Assembly: GCF_048323755.1 (NCBI RefSeq)
Contig: NZ_JBLWFS010000004.1
Location: 1-64,000 of the forward strand
Direction: 5' to 3'
DNA length: 64,000 nt
Source of the DNA: Alkalihalobacterium sp048323755
GTDB lineage: Bacteria; Bacillota; Bacilli; Bacillales; Bacillaceae_F
This document shows, in pieces, positions 1-7,638 of this stretch. Numbering within the stretch: position 1 is the first letter of the stretch; every line of letters begins with the position of its first letter. The translations under genes and the position numbers were made by a program. The notes under the pieces were generated by a model. That model had not been told where the DNA came from. It saw nothing but the letters and a program-made list of their open reading frames with translations, and searched no databases.

Positions 1-90
1 ATGACTTACCACAACAATCATAGATATCAATGGGGCTTAAAAAAGATGACTCCTGTTCAATACAGAAATCATCTTCTTGTAGCTGCCTAG
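1..90 (+). pseudogene. IS3-family transposase (OrfB), C-terminal end only, cut by window edge
   Basis: An open frame enters from the left edge and stops with TAG at 88-90. Its last 30 residues include the run YQWGLKKMTPVQYRNHL, which is typical of the extreme C-terminus of the DDE integrase (rve) protein of IS3/IS150-type elements. Everything upstream lies outside the window, so I cannot tell whether the transposase is intact. It is followed closely by what looks like the right inverted repeat of the element. The family assignment is recognition from a short stretch, not a full-length comparison. Confidence 0.72.
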
Positions 91-127
91 TCTTTTTTAA
101 AATGTCCTTGACAAGGGGTACAGTTTA
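1..127 (+). mobile_element. Right end of an IS3-family insertion sequence
   Basis: The transposase tail ends at 90 and is followed by an AT-rich spacer and a stretch at about 101-127 whose reverse complement begins TAAACTGTACCCC, the style of terminal inverted repeat of IS3-family elements. The left end and any target duplication are outside the window, so the exact boundary is approximate. Confidence 0.55.
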
Positions 128-175
128 AAGGTGATGTCAGCTTTTTTAATGTTATTAAATATTCTACACATTTAT

Positions 176-1174
176 TTATGCACTTTTAGAATGGGCAATT
201 TTCTTGAAATTCTCTAATTCTTGTGTTGTGCCTAATACAATTAATAAATCTCCTGTTTTCAAGCGAAAGTCAGATTTAGGATTGCCAATGAATTCATTTC
301 CTCGTTTTATAGCAACAATTGTAATACCGTACGTTCCTCTGACATTTAACTCAGCGATTGTATGATTTAGTAATGGGGAAGGAGATCCTAATAAAACTTC
401 TTCAACGTTATATTCATTTTCATGATCATGAAAGATCGTTTCCATATATTCGATACTGATTGGCTTCAATAAGGACATAGCGAGCTTTTGGCCGCCGATG
501 CTAGCTGTGTTAATAACTTTGTCTGCGCCGGCGCGATATAACTTCGCCTCAGATTCTTGCTTATTTGTTCGACAAATCACATGCACGTTTGGATTAAGCC
601 CTTTAGCTGTTAATGTAATAAACACATTGTCTGCATCATTGGGGAGCGTAGCTATTAATCCTTTGGCATGATGGATTCCCGCATCAAGTAACGTTTGATC
701 TTCTCTACTATCCCCTTTGATAAATAAATTTCCATGTTCAAGTTCCTGTTCAATTTTATCGTCTATTTCAATTAGAACAAAATCTATCCCAACTTGCTCT
801 AGTTGTTTAGCTACTTGTATGCCGACACGCCCGTAGCCGCAAATGATAATATGGTCAGTTAGTTTCGATAACTTTTTTTCCATTTTCCGCTTACCTACTT
901 TATTAAATATTTTCCCTTCAATAACAAATGCTGCAATGACTGCCAGTATGTAAGTTGCCAAGCCGATTCCAATCGGAATAATAATAAAAGTAATAATTTT
1001 GCCACCTGGTGTTTCTGGTGAGATATCTCCATAACCAATCGTTAACAAAGAGACAACGGTTAACCAAAGTGCATCGTAGAAATGGAGTCTTTCTGTTAAC
1101 ATAAATCCAACTGAACCAATCAGTGTTACAACAGTCATAAGAAGCAAAGAGTAAATAACATTTTTTTTCAACAT
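176..1174 (-). CDS. yugO: Two-TM potassium channel with cytoplasmic RCK (TrkA-N/TrkA-C) domains
   Basis: This 332-residue inner-membrane protein has an N-terminal transmembrane helix (about 8-28), a pore loop with the K+ selectivity filter TIGYGD (45-50), and a second helix (about 58-85). A Rossmann RCK/TrkA-N domain follows with the nucleotide-binding GYGRVG motif near residue 113, and a TrkA-C domain occupies about 250-325. This is the MthK/YugO architecture, close to B. subtilis YugO in length, so it should be a ligand-gated K+ channel. It is a single gene facing away from the mgtE block. The start has only a weak ribosome site. The yugO symbol is by architecture; another paralogous K+ channel is possible. 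Confidence 0.85.
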   Translation of the reverse strand: MLKKNVIYSLLLMTVVTLIGSVGFMLTERLHFYDALWLTVVSLLTIGYGDISPETPGGKIITFIIIPIGIGLATYILAVIAAFVIEGKIFNKVGKRKMEKKLSKLTDHIIICGYGRVGIQVAKQLEQVGIDFVLIEIDDKIEQELEHGNLFIKGDSREDQTLLDAGIHHAKGLIATLPNDADNVFITLTAKGLNPNVHVICRTNKQESEAKLYRAGADKVINTASIGGQKLAMSLLKPISIEYMETIFHDHENEYNVEEVLLGSPSPLLNHTIAELNVRGTYGITIVAIKRGNEFIGNPKSDFRLKTGDLLIVLGTTQELENFKKIAHSKSA

Positions 1175-1381
1175 AAATATAAGTGACTCACTTTCGCTAT
1201 AATAAACAAATTATACTATTATAAAAGCCTTAGATTAAAAATGAATATGAAGATTTTACAAACTATTTGTGTAGAGAAATGGATTGTTCTAAAGGTGGAA
1301 TAAAAAATAAAACAGAAGTTTATACTGGATTTCTTAAGAGCATTCGTTAGAAAATTCTTTGTAAAATTTTTAGTAGTGTGG
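1175..1381. other. Intergenic region between yugO-like gene and the M-box promoter
   Basis: This AT-rich stretch holds no open frame with a ribosome site. TATAAT-like sequences near 1205-1220 on the minus strand could be the promoter of the K+ channel gene, but I see no convincing -35 element. Confidence 0.4.
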
Positions 1382-1410
1382 TTGACAGGTAGTTAGACTT
1401 CATGTAGTAT
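1382..1410 (+). promoter_or_regulatory. SigA promoter of the M-box/mgtE transcript
   Basis: TTGACA at 1382-1387 and TAGTAT at 1405-1410 are separated by exactly 17 bases, with an extended TG just before the -10. Transcription would start near 1417, just ahead of the M-box aptamer. Confidence 0.8.
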
Positions 1411-1429
1411 CAACAAGGTAATTGAATAA

Positions 1430-1680
1430 TGTTCCTCGTTAGGTGAGGCTCCTGTACGGAGATACGCTGCTGCCCAAAAATGTCCAAAGACGCCAATGGG
1501 TCAACAGGAACCATCGAAATAAGGTGGTTTTTAATGTAGCTGGTCAATGACCTATGCCGTACAGTGCTAAAGCTCTACGATTGAAGGAATGGTAATGAAC
1601 ATTTTTTTGGTATGCTTATATAATAAGTATACGCTAATTTTTGTTGTATTCACACCTTCTCTCGTAGAAGGTGTTTTTTA
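1430..1680 (+). promoter_or_regulatory. M-box (ykoK leader) Mg2+ riboswitch with Rho-independent terminator
   Basis: The stretch from about 1432 carries the conserved M-box blocks in order: GTTAGGTGAGGCTCC, GATACGCTGCTGCCC, a TGTCCAAAGACGCCAATGGG block and TCAACAGGAA, then the closing strand to about 1600. A hairpin at 1652-1672 (ACCTTCT paired with AGAAGGT) followed by a T-run to 1680 is the expression platform. M-boxes bind Mg2+ and terminate transcription when it is plentiful, so mgtE downstream should be made when Mg2+ is low. Confidence 0.93.
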
Positions 1681-1721
1681 TTTTATATGACTAAATACAT
1701 AAAAACGGGAGGTGTTGTGGA

Positions 1722-1841
1722 ATGGATAGTAGTCCCGAACCTGATTCGACAAATTGTGGTTTATTAATTAAGACAAAAGGAATAATACAAGAAAAAGGGA
1801 GAACTCCACTTCACTCCCGAGTAGTAGTTTGGTGGAATTAG
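1722..1841 (+). CDS. Possible 39-residue leader peptide between M-box terminator and mgtE
   Basis: An ATG at 1722 sits 7 bases after a good ribosome site, GGGAGGTG (1708-1715), and opens a 39-codon frame ending with TAG at 1839-1841, 25 bases before the mgtE start. The peptide starts MDSSPEPDSTN and ends RVVVWWN; I recognise no family. It is co-transcribed with mgtE after the riboswitch terminator. Its stop codon lies inside the 3' arm of a strong hairpin, so its translation could change that structure. It may be a regulatory leader peptide or a chance frame; only conservation would decide. Confidence 0.4.
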   Translation: MDSSPEPDSTNCGLLIKTKGIIQEKGRTPLHSRVVVWWN

Positions 1842-1847
1842 TTCTCC
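1798..1847 (+). promoter_or_regulatory. Hairpin just upstream of the mgtE ribosome-binding site
   Basis: GGAGAAC-TCCAC (1798-1809) pairs with GTGGA (1832-1836) and GTTCTCC (1841-1847), with a 4-base bulge and a 22-base loop. There is no T-run after it, so it is not a terminator. It ends 5 bases before the AAGGAGG of mgtE and could protect or modulate the mgtE mRNA. Confidence 0.5.
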
Positions 1848-1866
1848 TCACAAGGAGGAAGCGACC

Positions 1867-3228
1867 GTGGTTAGACTAAACGAACAAACACGAGAAGAAT
1901 ACGTGAATCATATTCTTCAAGTCCTAAAAGAAAATGACAAAGAGCAATTTAGAGAGGCGTTTCTTGAATTACATCCAACCGATCAAATGGATATATTCTC
2001 TAACTTAGAAAAAGATCAACGCCAACTCGTATATGCCTACCTTTCAGCGGCTGAATTTGCTGAGGTATTCCAAGAATTAGAAATTGATGATCAAAAAAGA
2101 ATTGCACTTGAATTAGATGATGACTTCATTGCAGAAATGTTTAATAACATGTATGCCGATGATGTAGCGGATTACCTAGCTGAAATTAAAGATGCTAAGG
2201 CTAAAGCGATCTTAAGTGCAATGGATAAAGAAGATGCTGATGACGTAAAAGAACTATTATCGTATCCACCTGAAACTGCTGGTGCGATTATGACAAAAGA
2301 ATATATTTCAATTAAAGCGACACAAACAGCAGCTGAGGTAGTTGAACTTCTGCGTGAACAAGGCCCTGATGCTGAAACAGTCTATTATTTGTATGTTATT
2401 GATGAAAAAGATAAATTAGTTGGGGTAATTTCACTTCGTGACCTGATCATTGCACCAACTAATGAAAAAATTGAAAACATTATGAGTTCACGTGTTGTTT
2501 CTGTTGAAGCACATATGGACCAAGAAGAAGTGGCAAAATTAATTAAGAAGTATGATTTCCTTGCCGCTCCTGTCGTTACAAGTACTAGCGAATTAATCGG
2601 TATCGTAACGGTAGATGATGTAATGGACGTTTTAGAAGAAGAAGCAACTGAGGACTTAGGTGAAATCTCTGCGGTTAGAGGTGCAACAGATGTTAACGCA
2701 ACTGCATTTACATCTGCTAGAAAACGTTCACCATGGATTATCTTATTAATGTTTTTTGGTCTTATAACAGCCGGTGTTATCGGTCAGTTTGAAGAAACGT
2801 TAGAAGAAATTGTTTTATTAGCAGTATTCATTCCGTTAATTATGGACTCAGCTGGGAACACAGGTACTCAGTCATTAGCGGTTATGGTTCGTGCATTAGC
2901 TACAGGTGCTCTTGAAAAGAAAGGTCTCTGGTCAACGATTAAGCGTGAATTTGGAACAGGTTTAATGTTAGGGTTAATTTGTGCCGTTGTTTTAATGATA
3001 TTAGTTCCATTCATTTATGGAAGTTATATGCTAGCGTTTATCGTAGGTATTTCACTATTCTTTACATTAAGCGTTTCAACAATCATCGGGGCAGTTGTTC
3101 CTGTAATTATTAATAAATTAAAACTAGACCCAGCGATTGCATCAGGTCCATTTATTACAACAGTAAACGATATTTTAGGTTTACTTATTTACTTCTCTAT
3201 CGCAACATCTTTAATACATTATCTATAA
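1867..3228 (+). CDS. mgtE: MgtE-family magnesium channel
   Basis: This 453-residue protein has the full MgtE layout: an N-terminal alpha-helical superhelical domain (about 20-125), two CBS domains (about 135-190 and 200-258) that sense cytosolic Mg2+, a connecting helix, and a membrane domain of about five helices (285-453) with the family stretch GNTGTQSLA. It forms a dimeric Mg2+-selective channel in the cytoplasmic membrane. The GTG start at 1867 lies 8 bases after AAGGAGG. It is controlled by the M-box upstream. A second mgtE follows at 4213, with an MgtC protein between them. Confidence 0.95.
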   Translation: MVRLNEQTREEYVNHILQVLKENDKEQFREAFLELHPTDQMDIFSNLEKDQRQLVYAYLSAAEFAEVFQELEIDDQKRIALELDDDFIAEMFNNMYADDVADYLAEIKDAKAKAILSAMDKEDADDVKELLSYPPETAGAIMTKEYISIKATQTAAEVVELLREQGPDAETVYYLYVIDEKDKLVGVISLRDLIIAPTNEKIENIMSSRVVSVEAHMDQEEVAKLIKKYDFLAAPVVTSTSELIGIVTVDDVMDVLEEEATEDLGEISAVRGATDVNATAFTSARKRSPWIILLMFFGLITAGVIGQFEETLEEIVLLAVFIPLIMDSAGNTGTQSLAVMVRALATGALEKKGLWSTIKREFGTGLMLGLICAVVLMILVPFIYGSYMLAFIVGISLFFTLSVSTIIGAVVPVIINKLKLDPAIASGPFITTVNDILGLLIYFSIATSLIHYL

Positions 3229-3234
3229 AAAAAT

Positions 3235-3277
3235 CCGGTGCCAGGTACTTTAGTGAACTAAAGGTACCTGGCACCGG
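3235..3277. repeat. Long near-perfect palindrome (GGTGCCAGGTAC type) after mgtE
   Basis: The arm 3235-3254 beginning CCGGTGCCAGGTAC pairs with 3257-3277 with one bulged base and a 2-base loop, giving about 20 base pairs. A run of A precedes it, so it would act as a terminator on the minus strand; on the plus strand it lacks a T-run. It is probably a dispersed palindromic unit that may also attenuate read-through. Confidence 0.7.
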
Positions 3278-3335
3278 TGTATGTAGAAGGATATAGAAAT
3301 AATAATGAAATTTAATAGCTGGGAGGTAGGTGTGG

Positions 3336-4049
3336 ATGGTGCTACCATATGAAGTATTTATCAAGCTGTCGGTTGCTCTTTTGCTCGGACTTCTAATAGG
3401 AATTGATCGACAACTCAAGCATAAGCCTCTTGGATTAAAGACAAGCATGGTCATTTGTGTAGCTAGTTGTCTTATTACCATCGTATCGGTTGAATCGTTC
3501 CATCGTTATGCAACACCTACTTTTAACACTATGGATCCAATGCGGCTAGCAGCGCAAATTGTTAGTGGTGTCGGTTTTTTAGGTGCCGGTGTCATCTTAA
3601 GAAGAAGTAATGATGTCATTTCAGGTTTAACGACAGCTGCTATGATTTGGGCAGCGTCGGGCTTAGGGATTGCAATTGGGGCCGGTTTTTATGCTGAAGC
3701 CATTTATGTAGTTATTCTACTCATTGCAGCCGTTAATATCTTGCCGCTGTTTGTTAAGAGGTTGGGGCCAAGCACATTAAGTAAACGTGATGTTGCTGTT
3801 AAAATTGTCATGGAACCCAACATGAAAATGACGGAGCTCCTGCAAGCGATTGAACGAAAAGGGGATAGCTTAAAGCAACAAAAAAAATATGAAATTGATA
3901 TTCGCAATATAAAAATTCGAGATTTAGAAAATGGAAATCAACAAATTGATCTAACGATTTCAGCTCCTGAAAAACAATACACGACTGAAATTTACTATTT
4001 ATTTAAAAAAATCGATCATGTGTTAACTGTCGATGTGGAACATTTATAA
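3336..4049 (+). CDS. MgtC/SapB-family membrane protein
   Basis: This protein of about 237 residues has four to five hydrophobic helices in its first 140 residues. It carries the MgtC/SapB signatures GIDRQLKHKPLGLKT and GVGFLGAGVILRRS-N followed by GLTTAA, and then a soluble ACT-like C-terminal domain of about 90 residues. MgtC-family proteins are linked to growth under low Mg2+ and to phosphate and membrane-potential homeostasis, not to Mg2+ import itself. I chose ATG 3336, 8 bases after GGGAGGT; an upstream GTG at 3330 is too close to that site. It lies between two mgtE genes and probably shares the first one's transcript. Confidence 0.87.
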   Translation: MVLPYEVFIKLSVALLLGLLIGIDRQLKHKPLGLKTSMVICVASCLITIVSVESFHRYATPTFNTMDPMRLAAQIVSGVGFLGAGVILRRSNDVISGLTTAAMIWAASGLGIAIGAGFYAEAIYVVILLIAAVNILPLFVKRLGPSTLSKRDVAVKIVMEPNMKMTELLQAIERKGDSLKQQKKYEIDIRNIKIRDLENGNQQIDLTISAPEKQYTTEIYYLFKKIDHVLTVDVEHL

Positions 4050-4212
4050 AGAAAACTGGCAGATTGGTGAGCCTTTAGGCGAAGACAGAGGCGTAGTTCT
4101 ACGTATACTTAATCCCTAAAATTGTTTACGACGTCGAATATACGTCTTTGCCTACAAACTTTAATTTCCTTAATGTGTAAAAAATAAGCCTCTGTGAGGG
4201 GAGGTACCAAAT
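4050..4212 (+). promoter_or_regulatory. Leader of the second mgtE with self-complementary segments
   Basis: Within this 163-base gap, GGCGAAGAC (4078-4086) can pair with GTCTTTGCC (4144-4152), ACGTATA (4101-4107) with TATACGT (4139-4145), and GCC-TTTA-GGC (4071-4080) forms a small hairpin. The pairings partly compete. It does not match the M-box blocks and I recognise no known riboswitch class; a structured leader is only a suggestion. Confidence 0.3.
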
Positions 4213-5580
4213 ATGGTGATGCTTAATTTAAAAAACCGTGAAGAGTACACGTTCTATTTGCACTTATATTTAAAACAAGAAAAGAAAGAAGAATTTCGGA
4301 GAGATTTTCTATCGCTTCATCCAACCGATCAAATTGAAATATTTCAAGAATTTAGTGAGATCAAGCGGCACGTAATCTACGACTATTTATCTATAGAAGA
4401 ATTTTCGAATATTTTTGTTGGTTTACCTGTGAAACAACAAAAAATTGTCATTTCAGAGTTTGATGAACACCGGGTTCCTACTTTGTTGGAGGAATTATCA
4501 GCAGACGATGTAACGGATTTCTTAAGCGGAATACCTGATCATATAGCCAATTATTTTCTTGGTCGGATGAATAAAAACGATGCGGATAACATTAAAAGGT
4601 TATTGTCTTATCATGATGATACAGCAGGGTCCTTAATGACTACAGAAATTATTACCGCATTAGAAATGGAAACAGCTGAAAATGTTATGCAAAGGTTAAG
4701 AACCGAAGCAAAAGATGCGGAAACGATTTATTACATTTACGTTACTGATGAGAAGAGGGTCTTAAAAGGAGTTCTTTCTTTAAGAGAAATGATCTTAGCT
4801 GAACCGACACAAGCTGTAGTAGATATCATGAAAAAGCAATTTATTTCTGTTGGACCTACTACTGACCAAGAACAAGTTGCTGAGATTATTAAAGACTATG
4901 ATTTAATAGCCGTTCCTGTCGTTACTGAAAAAGACGTCATTTTAGGAATTGTAACGGTTGATGATGTAATGGATATAGTGGAAGAAGAAACAACCGAAGA
5001 TATTGAGGATTTAATGGCGACAAGAGGGTCAGTTGATATTGAAGTAAGTCCTCTAGTCGCTGCGAAACGTCGCTTACCCTGGTTAGTCATTTTAATGATA
5101 CTCGGTATTGGTACAGCTAGTATTATCGGTCAGTTTGAAAGCACCCTTGCTGAGATGGCCATTTTAGCGATATTTATTCCGCTCATTGCGGATATGGGAG
5201 GAAATACGGGAACACAATCATTAGCAGTTGTCGTAAGAAGTATTGCACTTGGTAGTTTGGAACAACATCATGTATTTCGTAAATTGCTTAAAAGAGAAGC
5301 AATAACGGGACTGTTGATGGGCTTTACATGTGGGATCATCGCATTTTTTATCGCGTTGCTTTTTGATATTAGCGGTATGTATTTTGGAATAATCGTTGGC
5401 GTTTCTTTGTTTTGTACGATTGTTATTTCAACCATTACAGGAACAATTATTCCCTGGATTGTTCATCGTTTCAAAGTTGACCCTGCGGTTGCCTCGGGTC
5501 CATTTATTACGACGATCAATGATATTGTGGGATTGCTTATTTACTTCTCAATCGCAAGTTTGATGCTTCAGTATTTATAA
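4213..5580 (+). CDS. mgtE: Second MgtE-family magnesium channel
   Basis: This 455-residue paralog of the upstream MgtE has the same order: N domain, two CBS domains (about 137-258), and a membrane domain with MGGNTGTQSLA and a similar C-terminal ending (ASGPFITTINDIVGLLIYFSIA). It should conduct Mg2+ (or Co2+) across the cytoplasmic membrane. The ATG at 4213 follows GAGGGGAGGT. No M-box precedes it, so its control may differ from the first copy. The two proteins are clearly related but diverged along the whole length, which points to an old duplication. Confidence 0.93.
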   Translation: MVMLNLKNREEYTFYLHLYLKQEKKEEFRRDFLSLHPTDQIEIFQEFSEIKRHVIYDYLSIEEFSNIFVGLPVKQQKIVISEFDEHRVPTLLEELSADDVTDFLSGIPDHIANYFLGRMNKNDADNIKRLLSYHDDTAGSLMTTEIITALEMETAENVMQRLRTEAKDAETIYYIYVTDEKRVLKGVLSLREMILAEPTQAVVDIMKKQFISVGPTTDQEQVAEIIKDYDLIAVPVVTEKDVILGIVTVDDVMDIVEEETTEDIEDLMATRGSVDIEVSPLVAAKRRLPWLVILMILGIGTASIIGQFESTLAEMAILAIFIPLIADMGGNTGTQSLAVVVRSIALGSLEQHHVFRKLLKREAITGLLMGFTCGIIAFFIALLFDISGMYFGIIVGVSLFCTIVISTITGTIIPWIVHRFKVDPAVASGPFITTINDIVGLLIYFSIASLMLQYL

Positions 5581-5584
5581 AGTG

Positions 5585-5632
5585 AAAAGAGTGAAGAGGT
5601 AGTGCCAATCCACTATCTCTTACTCTTTTTTG
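5585..5632 (+). terminator. Rho-independent terminator of mgtE (second copy)
   Basis: AAGAGTGAAGAGGTAGTG pairs with CACTATCTCTTACTCTT across a short loop, followed by TTTTTT. Confidence 0.9.
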
Positions 5633-5692
5633 TTTGTAGTAGGTCAGGACCCATATCTTTTTCGATGAAATGATCATATTCTATCCGCAGCT

Positions 5693-6394
5693 TTATTCTA
5701 AACTCTCAGCATCTACTTTAATTACACCATTTAACGACTTGATCGCATAATAAACATCCGTTGTATAAAATTTTTTATGGGCCGTTACAATACAAGTTAT
5801 TATGAGATCGTCGGCTTCTTCTTTTATCTTTACTTGCTTTATTCCAAAACTCTTTGCTTTAATTTCCTTTAGCAATGTTGTTAAATCCGTAGTTTCTTTC
5901 ATGTACAGCTTTACTTTGATTTCTTTTTCATTTAGCTTTTTCGGACCGAGCTTATTAAAGAAATAAGGAATTACTTTCATGCCTAAAATAATAAAAAATA
6001 CGCCAGTAAGAGCTTCGAAATAAAACCCTGCACCAATCGTTATCCCTAACGCAGCTGAGGCTAAGACTAATGCAGCTGTAGTTAGTCCTGAAATGGCTTC
6101 ATTACTTCGCCTCAGAATGACGCCAGCACCTAAAAAACCGATCCCGCTGATAATATAAGATGGAATACGACCTGGGTCCATTGGCCGTGAATACTCCTTA
6201 GAATATATAAATGCGGATTCAAATGATACTACGGTGAGTAAACAAGATATTACAGAGACAATTAGACAAGTCTTTAAGCCTAATGGTTTACCTTTTAGCT
6301 CTCGTTCTAAACCGATAACTAACCCAGCTATAGCAGCAAAACTTAACTTAATAAGTATCTCATAATTAAATTCAGTGAGTAATATCTTCTTCAC
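5693..6394 (-). CDS. Second MgtC/SapB-family membrane protein
   Basis: This 233-residue MgtC/SapB-family protein has the signatures GLERELKGKPLGLKT, GIGFLGAGVILRRS-N and GLTTAALV, with four to five helices in the first 145 residues and an ACT-like C-terminal domain. It is convergent with the second mgtE. The start is odd. The only usual in-frame start codon near the N-terminus is the GTG at 6394, which overlaps its own AGGGGAGG; the ATA codon at normal spacing would be a rare alternative. Family assignment is secure but the start is not. Confidence 0.86.
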   Translation of the reverse strand: MKKILLTEFNYEILIKLSFAAIAGLVIGLERELKGKPLGLKTCLIVSVISCLLTVVSFESAFIYSKEYSRPMDPGRIPSYIISGIGFLGAGVILRRSNEAISGLTTAALVLASAALGITIGAGFYFEALTGVFFIILGMKVIPYFFNKLGPKKLNEKEIKVKLYMKETTDLTTLLKEIKAKSFGIKQVKIKEEADDLIITCIVTAHKKFYTTDVYYAIKSLNGVIKVDAESLE

Positions 6395-6499
6395 CTCCCC
6401 TAATATTTTTAAAAATTAACTATTATATAAATCATATAAAATACGAGGAAATTTATGACCTTTTTTAAAAAGCTTATTTCATTACCCTAAATTGGATCT

Positions 6500-6538
6500 A
6501 AAAAAAGAATGAGCGAATTCATAACATCGCTCATTCTC
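6500..6538 (-). terminator. Rho-independent terminator of the usp gene
   Basis: On the minus strand, GAATGAGCGA pairs with TCGCTCATTC and is followed by a run of T. It lies downstream of the universal stress gene. Confidence 0.85.
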
Positions 6539-6547
6539 AATTATATT

Positions 6548-6614
6548 ATGCTCTTCACGCTGTGCGTGAAGGCTACTTTATTTTCAAAAAACGGTCCAAA
6601 AGCAACTAAGTTTA
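6548..6614. repeat. Truncated copy of dispersed repeat family A
   Basis: CTTCACGCTGTGCGTGAAG, then a TTTTCAAAA stretch and ACGGTCCAAAAGCAAC match landmarks of the longer copies at 18355-18490 and 45350-45470. The order is rearranged or degenerate here, so this is a partial copy. Confidence 0.5.
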
Positions 6615-6637
6615 TGGAATCATCATTATATTTCCAA

Positions 6638-7072
6638 TTAAATTTTCGCAGGGACAAGTACTAATGGGCATGGAGTTAAATGAGAAACACTATAACTCAC
6701 ACTTCCTAATGCTTGCCCAACAACGGGTCCCATACCACGTGTTCCCATTATAATGGCTTCTGCCTGTTGTTCTTTTGCTTCACTCGTAATTTCGATGGAA
6801 GGCAACCCAACTCGAATTTTGGTTTGGTAAGAGACATCTTCGTCTTTAAGAATAGGTTCCACTTTCTGAAAAATCTGGTTCGCTTCACCTTCTTGAATTT
6901 GAATGATCTCTTGTTCTGAAAGCAAATGAGCCGTGGCATCGTTATATTTGGGTTGGACATTTAATAATAGTAGATTAGAATTAAATGCTTTTGCTGTTTT
7001 TACAGCGTAATGAACAGCTTCAAGTGCATATGTAGAGCCGTCTACAGGTACGATAATTATGTTTTTGTCCAC
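6638..7072 (-). CDS. Universal stress protein (UspA family)
   Basis: This 144-residue cytoplasmic protein begins NIIIVPVDGST after the start, and ends with the ATP-binding GTRGMGPVVGQALGSVS pattern (G-x2-G-x9-G-S/T) followed by CPLVLVP. This is the ATP-binding subclass of UspA, a usual-length single domain. I chose GTG 7072, 8 bases after AAAGGGG on the minus strand; a longer reading to 7144 would add 24 atypical residues without a ribosome site. Its precise stress role cannot be read from sequence. Confidence 0.88.
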   Translation of the reverse strand: MDKNIIIVPVDGSTYALEAVHYAVKTAKAFNSNLLLLNVQPKYNDATAHLLSEQEIIQIQEGEANQIFQKVEPILKDEDVSYQTKIRVGLPSIEITSEAKEQQAEAIIMGTRGMGPVVGQALGSVSYSVSHLTPCPLVLVPAKI

Positions 7073-7156
7073 TTTAGAAACCCCTTTTTCAACGTTAAGA
7101 TAATTCAAGTTTATCATAATGAGAGTATTTACAGATACGATCATTTTAAAAATATT

Positions 7157-7513
7157 TTACTTAACTCCGTTTGCAAAACAGTTTGTAATGTATTCTGTTA
7201 CCTGATTTTTTAAGTTAACATTTAAGTAGTGATTTTGTCCTTCATATCCCCTACAGAAATAGTTGTAATGTGAAAAGGTTCCATCGTTTTTTCCCGTATC
7301 AACGCGTAATTCATTTTGTTTCATATAACGTTTAATCACTCCTAATTCTTTGCTGAGCTGATCAAGTACAGTCGTTGTCAGTGTTATGTAAGAAGGTTGC
7401 AATTTTAATGGTAATGCTTTTAGTCGCTCTAAATCTTTTTCTAACGCTTTTCGTGCAATTGTTAATAGCACATAATGATGTAACGCTTTTTGTTCATCTT
7501 TTGTAATCATCAT
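7157..7513 (-). CDS. Unknown 118-residue protein behind LexA-like boxes
   Basis: I do not recognise this family. The protein is basic in its first half, with a predicted helical region (about 5-65, KALEKDLERLKAL and a second helix), then an aromatic and asparagine-rich part (HYNYFCRGYEGQNHYLNVNL). There is no signal peptide or membrane helix. The two ATGs at 7513 and 7510 follow a GGAG at slightly long spacing. Two inverted LexA-like boxes lie directly upstream across its probable promoter, so SOS induction is plausible. It is separate from the usp gene, whose reading frame starts 85 bases further on. Confidence 0.6.
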   Translation of the reverse strand: MMITKDEQKALHHYVLLTIARKALEKDLERLKALPLKLQPSYITLTTTVLDQLSKELGVIKRYMKQNELRVDTGKNDGTFSHYNYFCRGYEGQNHYLNVNLKNQVTEYITNCFANGVK

Positions 7514-7535
7514 AAGCTATCAAACTCCATTCTAA

Positions 7536-7576
7536 GAACATTTGTTTGTAATTATAGTATATGCAAACAAATGTTC
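7536..7576 (-). promoter_or_regulatory. Two inverted LexA (DinR)-like boxes around a -10 region
   Basis: GAACATTTGTTTG (7536-7548) is repeated as its exact reverse complement CAAACAAATGTTC (7564-7576). Each half fits the Bacillus LexA consensus CGAACRNRYGTTYC at about 12 of 14 positions. The 15-base spacer reads CATATACTATAATTA on the minus strand, which contains -10-like TATACT and TATAAT. The arrangement could repress the 118-residue gene until DNA damage. Confidence 0.6.
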
Positions 7577-7602
7577 TTTTACAACTATAAATTTATGGAT
7601 AC

Positions 7603-7636
7603 AAAAACCGAGGAAACAAAATTTTGTCCTCGGTTT
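7603..7636 (-). terminator. Rho-independent terminator of the 103-residue gene
   Basis: On the minus strand AACCGAGGACAAAA pairs with TTTTGTTTCCTCGGTT and runs into TTTT. It starts right after the stop codon of the gene at 7639. Confidence 0.88.
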
Positions 7637-7638
7637 GC

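Noticed and set aside
4050..4212. Second M-box in front of the second mgtE
   Set aside because: The conserved blocks (GATACGCTGCTGCCC, CCAAAGACGCCAATGGG) are absent; only general complementarity is seen.
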